Below, in pieces: positions 18,871 through 30,127 of a stretch of 64,000 nucleotides of DNA. How positions within the stretch are numbered: position 1 is the stretch's first letter; every line of letters begins with the position of its first letter. The DNA lies in NCBI GenBank assembly GCA_012845835.1, contig JABAKD010000001.1, positions 2,917,540-2,981,539 on the forward strand. Direction: 5' to 3'. The notes under the pieces were generated by a model. It made no database searches. It was not told the DNA's origin and saw nothing but the letters and a program-made list of their open reading frames with translations. This stretch comes from Undaria pinnatifida (lineage: Eukaryota; Sar; Phaeophyceae; Laminariales; Alariaceae). The translations under genes and the position numbers were made by a program.

Positions 18871-19085
18871 ACTATTGGTAGTATTCATCGTATGATGCGG
18901 AAACCTACACCACACTAGTACATTTCTAACATCGAAACCACTACAATGTTGGGAACATTGAAACCTGAAACAACTACTATATTTAAAACGTTGGAACCAT
19001 TACAATACTTGTGACATTATGTTAAGATACGGCTTCGAAAGGCATGTAATTTTCAAATTGAGGGGCACGAGTCTACCCAAGACAG

Positions 19086-19290
19086 TGCGTTCGGTACGTA
19101 GGCGAGGTGGCGTCATCGCGGTGCTTTACAAGACGCATCGGCCGGGACTCTCCGAACCTTCCTGGAAGCGGGCAATTGACCTCGACCTCTCTCGCTCCCA
19201 CATCTAGCGTTTTTCGGCGGGAACCCTGGACCAGCACCGCCAAACCAACCGCCTCTACCGCTGAATGCGAATCGGGGCAGCACAGTACGA
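19086..19290 (+). pseudogene. Ty3/gypsy integrase C-terminal fragment (chromodomain region)
   Basis: Forward translation reads RGGVIAVLYKTHRPGLSEPS, then WKRAIDLDLSRSHI and, after a stop, AGTLDQHRQTNRLYR. The same order occurs at 41700-41880 in the decayed gypsy copy. The fragment ends abruptly and carries stops, so it is dead. Confidence 0.75.
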
Positions 19291-19559
19291 GATTTTGGCT
19301 GCGGCAGGTTGTAGAGATTTTTCTGACCGCCCCCCCCCCCCGCCGAACCGGCGTTCGCGTCAGTTTTTTGGTGGGTGACTTTGCCTTGTTGCAGCGTCTG
19401 CGTTTCCTTCAACTTCTTTTCTTCGCGTGTTCTTAGCTCCATAGCCAGACCGTTAGATAGAGGTGTGGGAGCGGGTTTTGAGGAGCCGCATCTTCGCCTC
19501 GTCGTCTAGTACGTAGAACCGGAGTATTTCCGAATCTCCTATATTTCTAAAAAGCTCAT

Positions 19560-19870
19560 CAGGGTGGGCTAGTTTTAAAGTGTGCCCTTGAAAGGCCTGT
19601 ACTTACACGAATGGACGAAGGCCTGTAATTATCCGAATTGAGAATATTTGGTTGGGTTTCGTATGATAGGGTTGTCGTTTTATATGCGAGATAGTAAGGA
19701 AATATATCGGAGCACGTGCCTCGGATATCAAAATCCACCCGGGGCTCTGGTGGAGCCTAATAAAAAGCTAGGTCTCTGCTATGGCTGAGAAAGTGAGTAC
19801 TCTCCGAGGACCTGCTCAATGGGCAAACCTGCAGATAACATTCTGTGTCTCCGCTCAACACTACTACGAT
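19560..19870 (+). repeat. Family E repeat (possible solo LTR fragment), copy 1
   Basis: It shares GGTTGGGTTTCGTA, GGAAATA, ATCGGAG, GTGAGTACTCTCCGAGGACC and TGCTC-ATGGGCA with 35640-35910. AATAAA lies inside. The pattern would fit a decayed LTR, but no paired copy or target duplication is seen. Confidence 0.6.
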
Positions 19871-19929
19871 CGAGGTGAAAACAACACGACGTATCGTTTG
19901 GTCTCATCGACCTCAATGATTTTCTATAT

Positions 19930-20642
19930 TTTATTGGGCGTCATCTGCGTTTAGCATGCAGGTAACATATCCGCTCCCATCCACCTCTGTCATGCCCCCC
20001 GCCCCCCCCCCCTGTCACAACCCCTCCACCCCCTCTCCCACCTCCCTCCACCTCAGCCCTACCAAAATGCAAAACCCATCAGCGATATAATCACTACCCG
20101 ACAGGTGATATAATCTCTTTGCCGTTCCAGTCACCCATACATTCGCTCCAATTCATATCTATATGGTCTTCAAGATTCAAGTAACCCCCGCCCCCCCCCT
20201 CTTTCTCGCCGCCCCCATCATCACCTACTAGCTATACGCGTGCAGCATGCTACAATTTATTTCGGTGACCTATCCCCGCTACACCCGCCCCCCTCCCCAC
20301 ACCGGTCATGTGACTACAAGATATTCATCATAAACTGATGCATTCCACAACCGTCAGGTTTTGCCCCCCTCTTATAACGGCCTTTATAGTTTCCGCGCAC
20401 GGACTGATTGACATCATCCTGTTGACCCAGGCACAAACTACTGCACTGTAGATCCAAGAAGTGTGGGCCGACCTATTTGCTTAATGAGGACACACACCCA
20501 GTAACACACGCGATCGGAGTGTTACACACAGCTTGAAAAGATGAGTCTCGACGAAACCTTTCTTCGATCTCACGAAGCTGGTGGAGTGTATAAATTACGA
20601 CCAGATAATTTTCACAGCATCAAAATAATATAAATACACTCT
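19930..20642 (-). mobile_element. AGCTG superfamily copy, reverse orientation
   Basis: The reverse strand starts near 20642 with the modified terminus ACACTCCACCAGCTTCGTGA. Then come AGCTTGAAAAGATGAGTCTC (given here on the plus strand), GGACACACACCCAG, CGCGATCGGAG and TTTCCGCGCAC. Several C-runs follow. The left part matches 25310-25600. Confidence 0.72.
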
Positions 20643-20734
20643 TCAGCTGTGTGTGGGGGAGTTGGTGTAGTCTTGGCCTGGGTAGGTTGGTTGATCCGCG
20701 GTACGATTATCGCAAGTACTCGCTTGCAACACTC

Positions 20735-20885
20735 GCCGTCGGCGATAAAAAACTGATGATCAATAAAAAGCGATGATGATCGAACGGTCGTCATTTTAGG
20801 GGGTGTACGTAATTGTCGCCGTCGGCGATAAATAACCTCTGATGATCGAGCAGTCTGTCTTTTAGGCGCTGTCGTACTTGTCGAT
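20735..20885. repeat. Tandem duplication of about 80 bp with CGCCGTCGGCG palindrome
   Basis: CTCGCCGTCGGCGATAAA and GTCGCCGTCGGCGATAAA start two units that both continue with TGATGATCGA-type sequence and a TTTTAGG. CGCCGTCGGCG is a perfect 11-base inverted repeat around a central T. Confidence 0.75.
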
Positions 20886-21444
20886 CGGGTGCAAAACAAC
20901 GACAGAGGTCGACCGTGACGCACACAAGCTATTTCGTTCTCATCTGAGTCAGGTTGCCTCTACATGGAGGCTGTGGGTGGACCTACACATCGTGCACCCT
21001 TGATCGATGGTCTTCGTGTGTTAGCATGTAGTCGATCATCTATCCGCTTCCGGTCATTTCGGGCGGGCACCGTTTTGCGGATGCGATACTCTAGTTTATC
21101 AAATATTATGGAGTAAATGACCGACCATCCATGCGTCAATGCAAAAATTTCTAAAGACGTTCTATTTCGACCACCTTGGCGATGTCTTGGTGATGCTCCG
21201 ACGCCGCTAACTAAGGTATGATGTTTCCTGCTTTGTTCCTGTTTTCCTGTTTTCTACACGTTTTCGTTTGGTCCGAGGTAAGAGTCGTACCACGGTAGGG
21301 CCAGCGAAAGTTTCTCATGTTCAAAAACGAAGAACTCAACCTATCACCAGATTCGAAGCACTTACATGTATGTGACGTCGAAGGTATTTAGTGGCGCATG
21401 TTCGACCAACACATCTATGGGCTGTGTAATATAAAAATTACGAA
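20886..21444. other. Unassigned sequence
   Basis: No credible gene. ACCACGGTAGGGCCAGCGAA at about 21290 resembles the end of the MITE nested at 21591-21851 and may be a remnant of one end. Confidence 0.4.
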
Positions 21445-22345
21445 ATAATACACTCCAGCTGTGAGATCGAAGATTTCGTTGAAACTCGTCTTGGCAAGCG
21501 GTGTGTGATACACCGATCGTGCGTGTTACTGGGTGCGTGTCCTCATTAAGGATATTATAGGTCGGCGATTCCCCGTAAAACCACAGTGTAACGGAGTCAT
21601 CCCACGGTAGGGGTTGCACTTTTTGCGCCAAAACGTCCCTGGGCGATTGAGTTCCTCAAGTAAGTGAGGAACTGCCGGCCAATGAAGAAATTTCTAGATT
21701 ACTTTCTATTTTTGGACTAAGGCATAGAAGCTTGGTCGGGTTGTGCGACCGAATGCCTTCGAAGTCATGTTTCGCGTGAGATATTGAGTTCCTCATGTGG
21801 GAAACTCAGGGACTTTCTTCTGCAACCCTGTCGTGGAATGGCTCAACGGCTAGTGTAGGTTGTACCAGGGTCAACAGGATGACGTTAACCAATCTGTGCG
21901 CGGAAACGAAAACACCCGTTTCTGAGGGGGGTAACATCTGACAGCTAGTGTGGAATAAACCAGTTTATCATGTATGTAGTCTATGCCCTGCAATCGTAAT
22001 ACCGGTGCTGGGAAGGGTGTGGGTGTAGGGGAGATAGGTCGCACATATTGGATGGGAGCTTACTGCATGGGTGATGCTAGTAAGGAGAGGTTGCGATGCT
22101 GGGGGCGCCGGGGAAGTGGGGGCACGGGGGGGTAAATGGAATTTGAAGAGCATGTAGTAAATGGATTGAAGCTACTGCATGGTTGGCTCGAAGGGTAAAT
22201 ATATGAAATATTACCTGTCGGGTAGTGTTTATAGCTCCAGCGCATTTGAATTTTGGCGGGGCGGAGGGGAGGAGAGGTGGGAGAGGGGGGGGCGGAGGTT
22301 GGGGTAGAGGGGTTGTTGGGGGACGGGGGGTACGTACCAACAATA
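21445..22345 (+). mobile_element. AGCTG superfamily copy interrupted by a nested MITE
   Basis: The copy begins TACACTCCAGCTGTGAGATC and continues to ACCACAGTGTA (21590). It then resumes at 21852 with AGTGTAGGTTGTACCAGGGT, GTGCGCGGAAACG, CTGAGGGG and a G-rich tract ending near 22345. The break is an inserted element. Confidence 0.8.
21591..21851. mobile_element. Nested 261-bp MITE with imperfect TIRs and AGTGTA target duplication
   Basis: The left end reads ACGGAGTCATCCCACGGTAG and GGGTTGCA. The right end, reversed, reads GCCGTTGAGCCATTCCACGA and CAGGGTTGCA. AGTGTA at 21585-21590 and 21852-21857 flanks it, and the host repeat reads through once it is removed. Internal GAGTTCCTCAAGTAAGTGAG gives further short inverted repeats. 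There is no ORF, so it needs a transposase from elsewhere. Confidence 0.75.
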
Positions 22346-22367
22346 GACCGAAAACAAAAGACAAAAG

Positions 22368-22652
22368 CTACCGTAGGGGGGGTCCCTTTATATGGGACCT
22401 TTGTTTGCAGTGGCTCGTGGTCACTCGCGCGAGTGCCCCCCTCCTTTTCCTTTCGTGATGTTTTCAGTTCTCGATACGTTTTCTAAATGGGTTGGTTCGC
22501 TACGATGCGCCGAAGTCACCACCCAACCACGTGTTTTGGTCAGCGAGGTCCAGAGTCACTCGTGCGAGTATGATGCTATGACATGATATGATATAGTACG
22601 ACAGTGAACACCAGCTAGTGAAAGAGGGGGTGTACCCCGTACGGTTTCGTTG
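22368..22652 (-). mobile_element. P-family MITE-like element
   Basis: The left end is AGCTACCGTAGGGGGGGTCC and the right end GGGGTGTACCCCGTACGGTT. CACTCGCGCGAGTG at 22428-22441 is a perfect 14-bp palindrome. The order matches 61703-61968 in the opposite orientation. No ORF is seen and boundaries are approximate. Confidence 0.62.
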
Positions 22653-23060
22653 CTCAAAAATGTACTCGTGAAATGACAGGAAGACCAATTGGTATATATA
22701 GCGCACTTGACATCGTATTACGTTTTTTCGAAGGGATGTCTTGTCAATGACAAGTCGAGTGACTAAGGCGACGGATCATACGGTAATGTCCCGCTACCCG
22801 ATTCGTGGATGGTAATACGCCGTGAAGCTATGACAGACTACTACTACTGACTGCTGTATACGACACTTACTTAAGGTTTTAAATGGTTGTCTTCCATATT
22901 GTATATGCTCACCACTTACTTGGAGAGCAAGGCGTGGTTATTCGAACAATCGACAGGTGCACCCAAATGGCACAAAGTTGTCTACAGCTCAGGTAAAACC
23001 ATGGTACAGATATCTAGACGGGTGTTAAGTCTGTTCACATCAGGGTATACTGAAAAAAAC
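22653..23060. repeat. Unassigned sequence with a family C fragment
   Basis: CAGGTGCACCCAAATGGC at about 22953 and CTCAGGTAAAACCATGG at about 22989 belong to family C. Nothing else is recognised. Confidence 0.5.
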
Positions 23061-23064
23061 AAAG

Positions 23065-23640
23065 ACACTCCAGCTGTGGGATCTAAGATTTCGTTGAAAC
23101 ATTATTTTGCAAGCTGTATGTATGTGTGTTACTCCGATCGCGCGTATTCACTATGTGTCTGTCCTCGTGCAGGGATATGGATCGGCGACCCCTCTTAGCA
23201 GCACACAGCAGTGTGGCTTGTGCCAGGGTCGGCAAGGTGATGTTACGGAAACTATAAAAAACAAACGTTTTTTGTGGAGGACAACATCTAATGACGGCTC
23301 TAGAATGAATGACATTATTTTGTATGTCTTGTATGTCGCATAACCAGTGCAGGGAGAGCTGGGGTTTTGAGCGGATGGAGGGGGTGGGGGGGTCAAAAAT
23401 TTCGAAATTTCAGGTCCAACAAAAGGAAAAGAGCTTACTAACCCTGTACGTACCTGTAATTGTAGGTCTATGTCTAGGTGACGGTGGCCCACGGGGGTGG
23501 CGGGGAAGGAGACGCCGGGGGTGGGGGGGGGAGGGGTGAGCGTTTATTCGAACTTGATCACCACAAGTAATATGATTCAGATGGAGCTGTTGCATGATGG
23601 ATGACTCGAACGTTAAACTCGAACGGTAAAGAGGTGACAT
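23065..23640 (+). mobile_element. AGCTG superfamily copy
   Basis: It begins ACACTCCAGCTGTGGGATCT. GCAAGCTGTATG, ACTCCGATCGCGCG and GATATGGATCGGCGACC follow, then two G-rich tracts (23375-23395 and 23500-23537). The tail AGGTGACATCAGCTGTCGGG lies near 23630. Confidence 0.78.
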
Positions 23641-24060
23641 CAGCTGTCGGGCGGATCAAGGCCACGTACGGTAGAGAAGTACCCACTCGTTTCACCGCCG
23701 GGTTTGCGGCAGTCGAGGCAGTCGCGCGTGTGACAGTGACTCAGTGTCTCACGGACAATAACACATGTGCATTCGCCGATTGTTTTGGTGCAGCGTATCA
23801 TAGCTAGCCATCCGTTTTCGCACTAATTCGGCATGGTGCTAATTTTTCAGCAGGATTTGTCTATTCTAGGTGGGGCGACAGGGGCGGGAGGGTTGTGTGT
23901 GTTGAATGGTGGGTGTTGGCGGGCCTGGGGGGAAAGGGAGTGGGGGAGGGGGTGGGGCGGGGGGTGGGGGGGGAAGGACACGGAGGTGGAGGTGATACAT
24001 CTTTTCTGTCTTGCCCAGGCTACCATTGGGGTTTATGTCGTTTTCTTACGCCTTTTATTT
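23641..24060. other. Unassigned sequence with a G-rich tract
   Basis: A G-rich run at 23885-23990 resembles the tracts inside AGCTG copies. No credible gene. Confidence 0.45.
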
Positions 24061-24063
24061 GCG

Positions 24064-24265
24064 GCGGGACGGAGTCACTCGCGCGATCGCCGAGTGACCC
24101 CCTTTTCCTTTGCGGTGCCATCAAGCTTTGGTGCTATTTTTGATTCGCGACGTGAACCCGCAGCGCGATAATTCGCCACGCTGCGCCAAGCGTATCGCGT
24201 ACCGTCTTCTCGTCCGTGAGGCACAAAGTCACTCGTGCGATTATGATGGCTCAAATCTATTACGT
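24064..24265. repeat. P-family-like fragment with CACTCGCGCGA motifs
   Basis: GTCACTCGCGCGATCGCCGA and, 160 bases on, GTCACTCGTGCGATTATGAT parallel 22425-22440 and 22555-22570, where the spacing is about 130 bases. Confidence 0.5.
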
Positions 24266-25309
24266 GTGACAAACGGGACTACCCTCCTTGCCGCAGGCTC
24301 GGTCGTCTGCGTGCTATTTAATTGCAGACACATAGGTGCCCAATATTCCAATCATAAAAAGCCCTCAGGTGGACGGGAGGAAACTTGCTTTCCGTGATGT
24401 TGTTTACATGAATGCTACTATGATTGTTATTTTCCGTGTAACGTGCGTACTATTACGAATGGTATTTACTACGTTGTGCTTTATTCGCCTTCGGTATGAA
24501 CCGTCTAGAATGTACTGCTGGACAGGGGCGTCACCTAAGCTATAGACGGCCTTTAGGGACCTCAGCCTTTTGGGTGCACCTGTCATGTTATCGATCAACT
24601 GTGGTTGGCAATCTATGTTAGAATCACATTCATGGAACACAACTATTCGAAACTGTCGTATACAGCAGTATGCTGTAGCTTCACGGCGCATTGTCACACA
24701 GGGGTCGGATAGTAGAACGAGCTGGGTAGGACATTCGTATAGACTAAGCGTATGATTTGTCTTAAAGTACATGAGTGCATTATTATTAAGTAGTGACTTG
24801 TGAGGGATGTTTGCGAAAAAGCTGCTGTTTTTTTGCTGTATTACTTATCCTACCACTACGCGCGCCAAATATGATACGAGCTCAACAATTGAACAGATGT
24901 ATGTATGTGCTTGACGTTCAATAAACATTTTTACCTCAATCTACATTCAGCTCAGCCAGTATCCTTGGTAATGCCGGGCACTGACGGAGATACACATATC
25001 GCAAGTACAGTACACCATGCGAGGAGATTTGTCGGGTGTGCAATGCCCCCTGCAATAAAGACGAGGAGACAGCAGTGCAACTTTCAGCACACTTGTATAT
25101 GCCCCATACATGTTCCTGGTCTTACTTCATGCACGCGTGATGCTAAGCCGATGCGATCGTGGGGTTGGTGGGGATGGAGAGGGCCGGGGGAGGTATATAG
25201 AGCATAGCATAAGTACCGTTGGTAGTACAGAAATTATAACACGGGAACCAAAAACCATCATATTTGAATTGACGCGAAAACATCACGAAAATACAATTTT
25301 CCTCCCCTC
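24266..25309. other. Unassigned sequence
   Basis: A reversed family C scrap (CAGCCTTTTGGGTGCACCTG, about 24565-24585) and several short frames lacking domain likeness. No gene supported. Confidence 0.45.
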
Positions 25310-26117
25310 CACCCCATAGTTTATTGCTGAAATATGGGGCATCTGCATTTAACACGCAGCAGGTAGAATATTTTGCTCTCATCCACCTCCGTTTGTCTCT
25401 CTCCCCCCCCCGCCTCTTCCTCCTCCCATCCCCACAAGAAACCACTCAATACAGAAACACCGTCCCCCTCCCCCGCTACCGCACCCGAGCTCAAAACCCC
25501 CCTGAATGAAACACTACCCGACAAACCCTCTTTACTGTTCGACCCATCCGGCATACGGCAGTAGGTCCAGTTCATTTATTATGTGGTTTTGAAGTTCGAA
25601 TTAACCTTCCTTCCCCAGTGCCCTCTGCTTCCCAACCACCCCCAGCTTAGCCTGGACCTAGCGTAACGCGCACAGTTAACCCAGTACCCTCTCCTTCCCC
25701 GCCGTCCCCAGCTTCGCCAGAACCTCGCACAACTCACAGAGCAAGCTCCTATCATACATCAGTGCAACCTAAAATGTTGGAACCCCCCCCCCCCCCCCGT
25801 CCCCCCGGCGCCCTCCACTCCCCCGCTTAAAAATCCAGCTTTCCCCTAAACCGGTTAGACGGTATACACGATAATAAGATCATGCATTCCACAGTCGTCG
25901 TCAGAATTTGTCCCCCTCAGAAACGGGTTGTTAAGTTTTCGGGCACTGGTTGATTAACATCACCCTTGTGACCGTGGTACGCTCTAGTTCTAAGGTTTTC
26001 GACGGCCTATGTCTTTAATGAGGACACGTACCTAGCAATACGCGCGATCGGAGCATCACGCACAGCTTGCAAATATGAGTTTTTGCGACATCTTCGATAT
26101 CACAGCTGGAGTGTATG
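25310..26117 (-). mobile_element. AGCTG superfamily copy, reverse orientation
   Basis: It ends on the right with CACAGCTGGAGTGTATG. Inside are GCGATCGGAGCATCACGCAC, AATGAGGACACGTACC, GTCCCCCTCAGAAACGGGTT and multiple C-runs (25404-25412, 25783-25798). The left third matches 19930-20200. Confidence 0.78.
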
Positions 26118-26620
26118 TTATTTTTCGAAATATATTCAACATACTTAGTATTGCTGTGGCGGGCTCGACTATTAATAGTGCCTACTGACATTTGCTAGGT
26201 GACATAATGTTGCAGTTGATGAAGTTGTAAAATTATGAGTAGAAGTAAGCTCACCTGGGCTTGGGCTTGGTAGGAAACAACCAAGAGACCCAGGCCAAGC
26301 CTCAATGGACTGGACGCCAACATTGCTGGCCCAGAAAAAAACGGCTGTTCGCTTCGATGGATCCTGCATGATAAGTTTGGGATAGAGCACAACGCGCCCG
26401 ATGGAATCCCTGATTATTGTTTAATCTCGAAATAATCAATACAAACAGCAGTAGTAGTACCGGTCCGTTAACGAAAACGTTACTCACTAGAAAACCAGCC
26501 AAACAAACAAAGAAAAAACATAGTCTAGACTACACACGCACGAAAGCTCCCACCTCATTCACTGCCTACTTTGAAATCACGCCGGCTACCTCTGGCCTGA
26601 AGCGCACGCTATTTACTGCG
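26118..26620. other. Unassigned sequence
   Basis: Several overlapping open frames of 60-100 aa on both strands, with no domain likeness. Confidence 0.4.
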
Positions 26621-26624
26621 GCCG

Positions 26625-26960
26625 AGGCGGGCGTTGACGCCCTAACACACTTGGAATGGATGTCAAAACAAGGTGATCATCGTTCCTGCGGGAAAAAAAA
26701 TGCTCGTGCGCACTGTTAGGAAAACCATATATATTCTCGGGGACCAAACCTCGGAGGGTTCGGCCGAGCGAGGTGGGCGGTAGTGCTATAGACTTTACAC
26801 CGAGTACATACTTGGAATGTCAAGGTACATTGATAATCGTTCTTGCAGGGAAATGCTCGTGCGCACTGCTAGGAAGACCATGTTTTCGGGGATCAAGGCC
26901 TTAGTTAGAGGGTTCGGTCGAACAAAGAAGGCCGGCGAGCCCACGGTGTTGACTTCATTG
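26625..26960. repeat. Two tandem copies of about 170 bp
   Basis: Both units have ACTTGGAATG, TCGTTC-TGC-GGG, AATGCTCGTGCGCACTG, TAGGAA-ACCAT and a GGGTTCGG-CGA stretch. The second starts near 26805. Confidence 0.75.
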
Positions 26961-29045
26961 AAGGAGCGATAGGTCAACACCAAGCTTGCGTTTTGCAGAT
27001 GGACAAAGGCTGGTACACAACCGAAGGTGTATTGAGCTTATTAAGCTTTATTTACAGGGGTCTCCACGAGGAAGTAAAAAAAAAAAGGCAAAATCTCGGT
27101 GACGGAAACAAGAACGCTTGCTTTCGGGGTCGCCAATAACTAGAAGTAATTAGTCCCGCGCCGCCAATTCCACGTACTTTTCACAAAGTAAGTGGGAGGG
27201 TGGGCACTGTACTCTGAAGTATGAAAAATATCACGAGCCAAAGGTTCTTGTATTTGTTTTTTTTCTAAGCACGTTTTTTTTCCCTTTCCCTCATGCAGTT
27301 CGTTCCTATTCGGTTATTGTTGCGGCGTGCTTGTTTTCGTGTGCTTGGGAGTAGAGTTGGCAACTCTTGCCATTGCATGATTGGCGAATAATTGACTCCG
27401 TTAAAGAAAGTCGCTCGTTTTTTGGGGGTGGCTAAGATCGTAGAATCAGCCTCCTTTATTGGATGATGAAGCGGCAAAGGGTGTGCATGCAGAGTGTCGA
27501 TTGGCAGAAACGATGGCTCAAGTTATAGAAGTGCACGCAAACAAGGTCGTGCTCACTCATCTGGTGAATGTATCACCTTGGTGGAATATTCTATTCTCCA
27601 CAACAGTACAGACAGATCGATAGCCGTTGAAATATCATATCTGCTAATCATGCGTCCAGATATTTTGGTACAAATGTCGTTTACAGCATTCCACCCACCT
27701 CCCTCCGGTTGCAACGTCCACACTGCCATGATAGTTCTGTAGGTTTACTGCTGCGTGGAGTACCTCGACGGATGCACGGCGTCGTACGTCGCGGAAGAAA
27801 ACAGTGCAGTCGATTTTGACATCTTTGTTCATACATATCTGGTATGTCATAGTCTATATACTATACATATATAGTCTGTCTGAAAAATGTTCGACATTAT
27901 CCCTTCGTTTTGTTGTCCTGGGTTTGTTGCATGTCTGTCGCGTTTAAGCTTGTCGGGTCGTCTACTCGTACCTCAATCCCTTCGGCAAGGGGTACTAGTT
28001 GATGTAGTTGGTGTTGTGGTATAACCTCAGTTGGTGCGCTGGTTACGGGTAACTCTTTTCCCCGCTCTATTCCTTTCGATCGTTCTTTCCTCTAGTTGTG
28101 TATTGCAACTTCCTCTCGGAAGTAGGACGGCGATGATGGTGGTGTGGGGCCTGCTCTGCTGTCCTCAAATACAGCAGTACGCGGAGTGCAGACCATGTGG
28201 CAGAGATCCTGCTGGTGGAGAAGTTGTGGAGAAGTTGCATTCAGGACCAAGTCTGAATGATGATCCGACGCCAATTGGTTTGCGCCATCTGCTCTGCTGT
28301 GTCTGTCTGTTAATATGCCAGAAATGGTCTTGTTTAACGTGTGGGCGACAATAATAGCGAGAAGATCCTCGGTATAACCTGAGACCGTAAATATGCGGGA
28401 CGTACCACTAATCCTATTTGTGCAGCAATCGCGTTCGGAGCCCAGTCTGTGTGCTTGTCCCGAACATGATTGGCTAGTGTTGAGTCCCTCGTTCATGTTC
28501 GTCTGTTCCCAGGGTAAGTTCCGTTTATTCTCATGACTTTAACTTGAGTGAGGGTCAACATCTCATCAACATATCACCAACCATCTCAATCAAAATACGA
28601 CTTCCAACACATACATTCGCGCAACGCGACAAACGTTCCTAATCGCCAGCCCTAAACAATATCCCACACTGGTCAATTTGCATACCTGGTGCTATAAACC
28701 AAATAGTTTCACAACACATTGAGGAACTTAACCGGTCCGAAACGTTTGCCTCAAAACGTGCAACTCTTCGTAGCGTGAGGCGACGTGAGGTGACTCTTCC
28801 CTATTCCTTCTTCTGCCGTTCGTTTCTCTCTTCGTGTGTTGTTGTCTGGTATGTTGGCTTGTTATGTTCGTTTTGGTGTTCATATTGCGAATGATGTTTC
28901 ATAGCTAGCTCCCCTTAACGTGTTTGCCACATGAACCGGAATATTTTGTCTGTACGTAGCCACGGAGTAAATATCTCTAGGATGCAGCATCGGCAAGGGC
29001 AAAGCTAGGTGTGCTGCAGGTTGACTCGGGGAAACGACATTTTAT
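26961..29045. other. Two-kilobase stretch with no recognised gene
   Basis: The longest frames (minus 28092-28496, 134 aa; plus 28031-28354, 107 aa) overlap each other and show no known domain. Homopolymer runs of A and T occur at 27075 and 27255-27290. Confidence 0.4.
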
Positions 29046-29886
29046 GGCAATTTCTTATACAGTCGGATTTATTTGTCAGTCGAAAACGGCCGTTTTCGAC
29101 TGAAGCCCAAATCGGGCTTTCTTACACAGTCGAAAAAGGGCTAGGCTTTTTCGACTAAACTTTTTTCCACTGAGAAATTCGACTGACTGGCAGATCCAGT
29201 CGAAAAAATCGACTTTTTCGACTGGATCCGGATCCGCCAGTCAGTCAGTGGAAAAACTCAGTGGAAAAAATTTACACCTGTTTTCTGAACCCATCGCATC
29301 TCGCTCATCTAATAATCGCAAAACACGCACCCACACGCCCACACACCCATACCAGGTACCCTTCGGCAGTATCATACAACACCGCCGACGCTGCCTTGGC
29401 TATCACTGCTGTCGCTTCTCGGCGCAAGTGAGCGTGAGGAACTCTTAGCTCTGCTTGCCAGAAGCGTGTATCACACGACGGCAGCAGCGCGTGTTCTTGA
29501 TGGCATTTTGCCAACAACGGCTCCGCCTGCTGTAGCTGTGGCGGCTCTCGGCTGAGTGCGACGCCACAAACGTAGCTTCGGCGGCTTTCGGCTAAGCCCA
29601 AGGCCACCAACCCCTTTGGACAAAGGTTCGTCGCGAGCGAAGCACGCATTGCTTGCGAAGAACGCGCGAAGCACAGAGCTGCTAGCTGATTTTCGATTGC
29701 TATACAGGAGTACTCCCTCACACCAACCGCCTCTAGGAAGATTTCACGTGGAAGATTTAGCACAAAGACTATAAAATCGACTCGACTGACGATAAGAAGG
29801 GCCAGAAGAATCCGGTCGAAAAAATGTCCCGTCTAAACGGGCCGTTTTCGACTGGCGAAATCCGACTGTCCGTGTAAGAAATGGCC
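29046..29886. mobile_element. TIR element with palindromic subterminal hairpins
   Basis: The left end is GGCAATTTCTTATACAGTCG. The reversed right end is GGCCATTTCTTACACGGACA and then GTCGGATTT. Both ends then carry CAGTCGAAAACGG-type sequence. At 29077-29102 lies a perfect 26-bp palindrome (half CAGTCGAAAACGG). A hairpin with 12-bp arms (CCAGTCGAAAAA) is near 29195-29225, and further GTCGAAAAAG inverted repeats lie at 29124-29157. The 841-bp unit has one 152-aa minus-strand frame (29305-29763). No target duplication is certain. It is most likely a non-autonomous DNA transposon or foldback element. Confidence 0.8.
29305..29763 (-). CDS. Hypothetical 152-aa frame inside the TIR element
   Basis: An open frame from ATG at 29763 to the stop at 29305 fills the middle of the TIR element. 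The product is Ala-, Leu- and Arg-rich with several Cys. I recognise no transposase motif or other domain. It may be chance, since the opposite strand also has a 72-aa frame here. Its place between the inverted ends is the only reason to list it. Confidence 0.25.
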   Translation of the reverse strand: MLNLPREIFLEAVGVREYSCIAIENQLAALCFARSSQAMRASLATNLCPKGLVALGLAESRRSYVCGVALSREPPQLQQAEPLLAKCHQEHALLPSCDTRFWQAELRVPHAHLRREATAVIAKAASAVLYDTAEGYLVWVCGRVGACFAIIR

Positions 29887-30054
29887 TAAGGTCAGCAATA
29901 AAGCATCAGTTTATATTTTCGTATATACTGTACTGTATGTAGTCGTGCGGCGGGTGATGGGAGGGCATTTTATTATTAAGGGGTTTGAGGGAGGGGAATA
30001 TAAATATATATAGACTAGACTATAGATAGATCTAGTCTACATTTCAAAAAATGA

Positions 30055-30127
30055 AGATACACTCCAGCTGTGAGATCGAAGATTTCGTCGGAACGCATCT
30101 ATGCAAGCTGTGTGTGATACTCCGATC
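30055..30127 (+). repeat. AGCTG terminus at the left edge of the duplicated segment
   Basis: ATACACTCCAGCTGTGAGAT, GAAGATTTCGTCGG, GCAAGCTGTGTGTGATACTC. It runs straight into the 1.57-kb duplicated segment, whose first 50 bases are AGCTG sequence as well. Confidence 0.75.

Noticed and set aside
28031-28496. Opposed 107-aa and 134-aa frames
   Set aside because: Overlapping frames on both strands with no domain or splice signal.
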